Shown piece after piece: positions 3,960 through 6,883 of a DNA stretch of 6,883 bases. The position numbers were made by a program, and so were the translations under genes. The stretch's first letter is position 1; each line of letters starts with the position of its first letter. Origin of the DNA: an uncultured Oscillospiraceae bacterium (GTDB lineage Bacteria > Bacillota > Clostridia > Oscillospirales > Oscillospiraceae); NCBI GenBank assembly GCA_910587255.1, contig CAJUKT010000081.1, forward strand, positions 1 to 6,883, given 5' to 3'. The notes under the pieces are model-generated. The model saw only the letters and a program-made list of their open reading frames with translations, was not told the DNA's origin and searched no databases.

Positions 3960-6288
3960 GAGTGTCAAGAACATCATGCGGCAGGATCGGGAGCCGTACC
4001 GCGTCCCCCGCAGGGTGCAGGACGTGATCCCCATTCAAACCATCTGGCCGGACGGCATTTTCCGGGTGGGCGGCTCCAAGTTCTCCAAGACCTACCGTTT
4101 CACCGACATCAATTACAAGGTAGCCAGCCGGGAGGACAAGGAAACCATGTTCCTCACCTACTCGGAGCTGCTGAACGGTCTGGACAGCGCCGCCACCACC
4201 AAGCTGACCATTTGCAACCGCCGCCAGAGCCAAGCGGACTTTGAGCAGTCCGTCCTTATGGCTATGCGCGGGGACGGCCTGGACAAGTACCGCAAGGAGT
4301 ATAATCAGATGCTCATTGACAAGGCGACCGGGGCCAACGGCATCACCCAGGAGAAGTTTGTCACAGTGTCCATCTATAAAAAGGACATTGAGGACGCCCG
4401 CGCCTACTTCACCCGGATCGGGGCCGACCTGACCGCCCGCTTTGCCGCCCTCGGCTCCAAGTGCGTGGAACTGGACGGCGCTGACCGCCTGCGTGTCCTC
4501 CACGACTTCTACCGTGCCGGGGACGAGGGCAGCTTTCATTTTGATATGGCGGATATGGCACGGCTGGGCCACGATTTCAAGGACTATATCTGCCCGGACG
4601 GGATCGAAAAGCACAGCGACTACCTGAAGCTGGGCGACCGCTATTGCCGGGTGCTGTTTTTGAAGGACTACGCCAACTATATTCAGGACGAGATCGTGTC
4701 GGACTTGACCGACCTGAACCGTAACATGATGCTGTCCATCGACATTCTCTCCGTACCCACCGATGAAGCGGTGCGTGAGGTAGAGAACCGTCTGTTAGGG
4801 GTAGAAACCAATATTACGAATTGGCAGCGGCGGCAAAATCAGAACAACAACTTTTCCGCCATTGTCCCCTATGACATGGAGTTGCAGCGCAAGGAGAGCA
4901 AGGAATTTCTGGCCGACCTCACCACCCGCGACCAGCGGATGATGCAGGCCGTTCTCACGCTGGTCATCACCGCCGACAGCAAACAGCAGCTTGACAGCGA
5001 TACGGAGAAGATACGCTCCCTGTCCGGGCGGTGCCAGTTGGCGGTGCTGAAATACCAGCAGATCGACGGCCTGAATACCGTCCTGCCCATCGGAGTACGG
5101 AAAATTGATGCTTTCCGTACCCTGACCACCGAGAGCCTTGCCGTGTTCATGCCTTTTAAGGTGCAGGAGATCATGGACAAGGGCGGCATCTACTTCGGGG
5201 AGAACGCCATTTCCCACAACCTCATTATGTGCAACAAGGCAAACCTGCTCAATCAGTCCTCGTTCCGGCTGGGCGTCCCTGGCTCCGGCAAGTCGTTCAG
5301 CGTGAAAGAGGAAATCACGTTCCTCATTCTCAACACGGACGATGATATTCTTATAGCAGACCCGGAGGGAGAGTACGCGCCCCTGATTGAAGCGATGGGC
5401 AATATGGGCACCGTGATCCGGGTAGCCGCTGGCGGGAAAGACCGTTTGAACGCTATGTATATGGTGGACGGCTACGGCGAGAACAACCCCATCGTGGTAA
5501 AGTCCCAATTCATCATGTCCTTGGTGGAGCGCATCGACCCCACAGGCGTGGGCGCAAAGCAGAAGTCCCTTATTGACCGCTGTACGGGTGAACTCTACGA
5601 GGAAGCGGAGCAGACCGGCGCAGTCCCCACCCTGGCGGCTCTCCGGGAAAAACTGATGGCACAGCCGGAGGACATGGCGAGAGAAATTGCCCTGGCCCTG
5701 GAGCTGTTCACCACCGGCTCCCTTGACATTTTCGGCCACGAAAGCACCGTTGACCTGGACAAGCGGGTGGTGGTGTTCGACATTCATGGTCTGGGTGAGC
5801 AGTTGAAGCCCATCGGCCACCTGGTTATCACCGACACCATGCTCAACCGCGTTACGCTGAACTGGAAGAAGGGCAAGCGCACCCACGTTTTCATTGACGA
5901 GTTCCATGTGATGTTTGAAAACGAGTTCAGCGCCGCCTTTTTCAACTCCGCGTGGCGGCAGTTCAGAAAGCGCAACGCCTATCCCACCGCTATCACGCAG
6001 AACGTGGAGTATCTTCTGGACTCCGTTCAGGCCAGCACTATGCTGTCCAACTCCGAGTTCATTGTCATGCTCAGTCAGGCGGCAAGCGACCGGGAAAAGC
6101 TGGCAAAACTGTTGAACATCTCCGAGGAACAGATGGGGCACATCACCAACGCCCCCGCTGGCTGCGGCCTTATCAAGTACGGCTCCGCCCTGGTGCCCTT
6201 CGTCAACCGTTTTCCGCACAATACGGAACTCTACCGCTTGATGACCACCCGGCCCGGTGAGGGCCGCTTTTCCGAGGGACAGGTTTGA
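3952..6288 (+). CDS. virB4: VirB4-like conjugation ATPase
   Basis: This protein has 778 residues and looks complete. VirB4 ATPases power substrate transfer and pilus assembly at the cytoplasmic face of the inner membrane. The N-terminal half (about 1-400) is the VirB4-type domain, with VPRRVQDVIPIQTIWPDGIF and FRFTDINYKVASREDKE-like stretches. The C-terminal half is the RecA-like motor: Walker A GVPGSGKS at 441-448 (K447), DPEGEY at 470-475, Walker B VFIDEFH at 646-652 (D649, E650) and the ITQN motif at 681-684. All key residues are intact. AGAAGGAGG (3931-3939) lies 12 bases before the ATG, slightly long, and coupling through the 8-base overlap with prgI probably helps initiation. Membership in the virD4-virB2-virB6-prgI-virB4 order is typical of clostridial ICEs. 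Confidence 0.95.
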   Translation: MIKSVKNIMRQDREPYRVPRRVQDVIPIQTIWPDGIFRVGGSKFSKTYRFTDINYKVASREDKETMFLTYSELLNGLDSAATTKLTICNRRQSQADFEQSVLMAMRGDGLDKYRKEYNQMLIDKATGANGITQEKFVTVSIYKKDIEDARAYFTRIGADLTARFAALGSKCVELDGADRLRVLHDFYRAGDEGSFHFDMADMARLGHDFKDYICPDGIEKHSDYLKLGDRYCRVLFLKDYANYIQDEIVSDLTDLNRNMMLSIDILSVPTDEAVREVENRLLGVETNITNWQRRQNQNNNFSAIVPYDMELQRKESKEFLADLTTRDQRMMQAVLTLVITADSKQQLDSDTEKIRSLSGRCQLAVLKYQQIDGLNTVLPIGVRKIDAFRTLTTESLAVFMPFKVQEIMDKGGIYFGENAISHNLIMCNKANLLNQSSFRLGVPGSGKSFSVKEEITFLILNTDDDILIADPEGEYAPLIEAMGNMGTVIRVAAGGKDRLNAMYMVDGYGENNPIVVKSQFIMSLVERIDPTGVGAKQKSLIDRCTGELYEEAEQTGAVPTLAALREKLMAQPEDMAREIALALELFTTGSLDIFGHESTVDLDKRVVVFDIHGLGEQLKPIGHLVITDTMLNRVTLNWKKGKRTHVFIDEFHVMFENEFSAAFFNSAWRQFRKRNAYPTAITQNVEYLLDSVQASTMLSNSEFIVMLSQAASDREKLAKLLNISEEQMGHITNAPAGCGLIKYGSALVPFVNRFPHNTELYRLMTTRPGEGRFSEGQV

Positions 6289-6323
6289 TGCCTGCCCCTC
6301 CCCTTATGGACGGAGGTGTGAAA

Positions 6324-6800
6324 ATGCCACTGAAAATCAAGCCCTGCCACCTGCGGGCAGCGAGGGAGTATGTAGGCCAGTACCACCGGCACAGCATCCC
6401 GCCCGTTGGCGGCAAATTCGCCGTGGCCTGCTATGATGGAGACACCCTATGCGGCGTTGCCATTTGTGGCCGTCCCGTTTCCCGGCATTTGGACGATGGC
6501 CTGACCCTGGAAATCCTGCGGTGCTGTACGGACGGGACACACAATGCCTGTTCCAAGCTATACGGGGCCTGTTGCCGCATTGGGTTTGACATGGGCTATG
6601 AGCGCATTGTCACCTATACCCTGGCAACGGAAACCGGGGCATCGCTCCGGGCCGCTGGCTTTGCCTTTGATGGTAAAGCCGGTGGAAAGGAGTGGACGGG
6701 CCAGCGCCGCAGGAGGTACTATGTGGCCCCGGCAGAACTGAAACACCGTTGGATGAAAAGACGGGAGGTGAGCGGCCATGAGCAGGATCAAGACCCGTGA
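6324..6800 (+). CDS. XF1762-type GNAT-like protein
   Basis: This protein has 158 residues. ATG at 6324 is preferred over ATG 6288 because GGAGGTG (6312-6318) lies just before it; the upstream extension is low-complexity and unlike the family. The sequence matches my memory of the XF1762 family: HRHSIPPVGGKFA (21-33), CGVAICGRPVSR (43-54), the ExxRCCTDG block (63-71), NACSKLYGA (74-82), then VTYTLATETGASLRAAGF. The layout resembles GNAT acyltransferases, and especially the Mom-like group that modifies phage DNA bases (inference). A C-terminal basic stretch (QRRRRYY, KHRWMKRR) could bind nucleic acid. No catalytic role is proven. It lies 35 bases after virB4 in the transfer operon, and its end overlaps the next gene by 23 bases. 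Confidence 0.8.
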   Translation: MPLKIKPCHLRAAREYVGQYHRHSIPPVGGKFAVACYDGDTLCGVAICGRPVSRHLDDGLTLEILRCCTDGTHNACSKLYGACCRIGFDMGYERIVTYTLATETGASLRAAGFAFDGKAGGKEWTGQRRRRYYVAPAELKHRWMKRREVSGHEQDQDP

Positions 6801-6883
6801 AAAGGCCACAGGCAAGGACATTAAGGTACTGGACAAGTCCGCCGTTGTGGGCCAGAGGATGAAAAATGCCTTTATCCGCTCTA
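6778..6883 (+). CDS. N-terminus of a probable CD1108-family mobile element protein (partial)
   Basis: Only 35 codons are visible before the window ends. GGGAGGTG (6763-6770) lies 7 bases before the ATG. The peptide (MSRIKTREKATGKDIKVLDKSA, then VVGQRMKNAFIRS) is basic and resembles the start of the large CD1108-type protein that usually follows virB4 in clostridial ICEs; the later domains would lie downstream. The identification uses a short, low-information N-terminus and the gene order, so it is tentative. The start lies inside the preceding gene (23-base overlap), which suggests translational coupling. Confidence 0.6.
   Translation, partial: MSRIKTREKATGKDIKVLDKSAVVGQRMKNAFIRS

Noticed and set aside
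4795..6219. A 474-codon open frame on the minus strand opposite virB4
   Set aside because: Its product is rich in His, Gly, Val and Leu with no domain pattern, and it mirrors the codon bias of the true + strand gene. It is a shadow.
1..6883. CRISPR array, tRNA, attachment site or origin of transfer
   Set aside because: I saw no regularly spaced repeats, cloverleaf, element end or relaxase-adjacent nick region in the window.

Overview
The window reads as part of an integrative conjugative element (ICE) from a gut-type Firmicute of class Clostridia, of the Lachnospiraceae/Ruminococcaceae kind. This rests on protein resemblance recalled from memory, on moderately high G+C in the transfer genes, and on strong AGGAGG ribosome binding sites in front of nearly every gene with some GTG and TTG starts. 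No rRNA, tRNA or housekeeping gene is present.

Layout. Bases 1-486 are the 3' end of a group II intron: the C-terminal HNH part of its reverse transcriptase/maturase, then a complete domain V and a domain VI with a bulged branch-point adenosine. The intron interrupts the gene for the VirD4/TraG-type coupling protein, whose last exon runs 487-906. The type IV secretion genes follow on the + strand: a small VirB2-like pilin candidate (903-1259), a 173-base gap that folds into a multi-stem RNA just before the next ribosome binding site, a VirB6/TrbL-like polytopic membrane protein (1433-2269), two small proteins I cannot name (2283-2588, 2593-2802), a PrgI-family inner-membrane protein (3594-3959) and the VirB4-like ATPase (3952-6288). 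After these come an XF1762-type GNAT-like protein (6324-6800) and the first 35 codons of what looks like a CD1108-family mobile element protein (6778 to the window end).

A toxin-antitoxin pair (SpoVT/AbrB-type antitoxin and PIN-domain ribonuclease, 2833-3485) lies on the opposite strand between the second small gene and prgI. It has its own promoter and a possible operator. An unused ribosome binding site at 2801-2809 suggests that the pair was inserted into a previously continuous operon.

Working together: VirD4 would deliver the relaxase-bound DNA, VirB4 would energise pilus assembly and substrate transfer, and VirB6, PrgI and the VirB2-like protein would build the inner-membrane channel and pilus. 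The toxin-antitoxin pair would stabilise the element. The intron makes coupling-protein production depend on RNA splicing. The most unusual signals are the structured RNA between the pilin and virB6 genes, the splicing-dependent virD4, the antisense toxin-antitoxin insertion, and the resemblance of the XF1762-type protein to Mom-like DNA-modifying enzymes.
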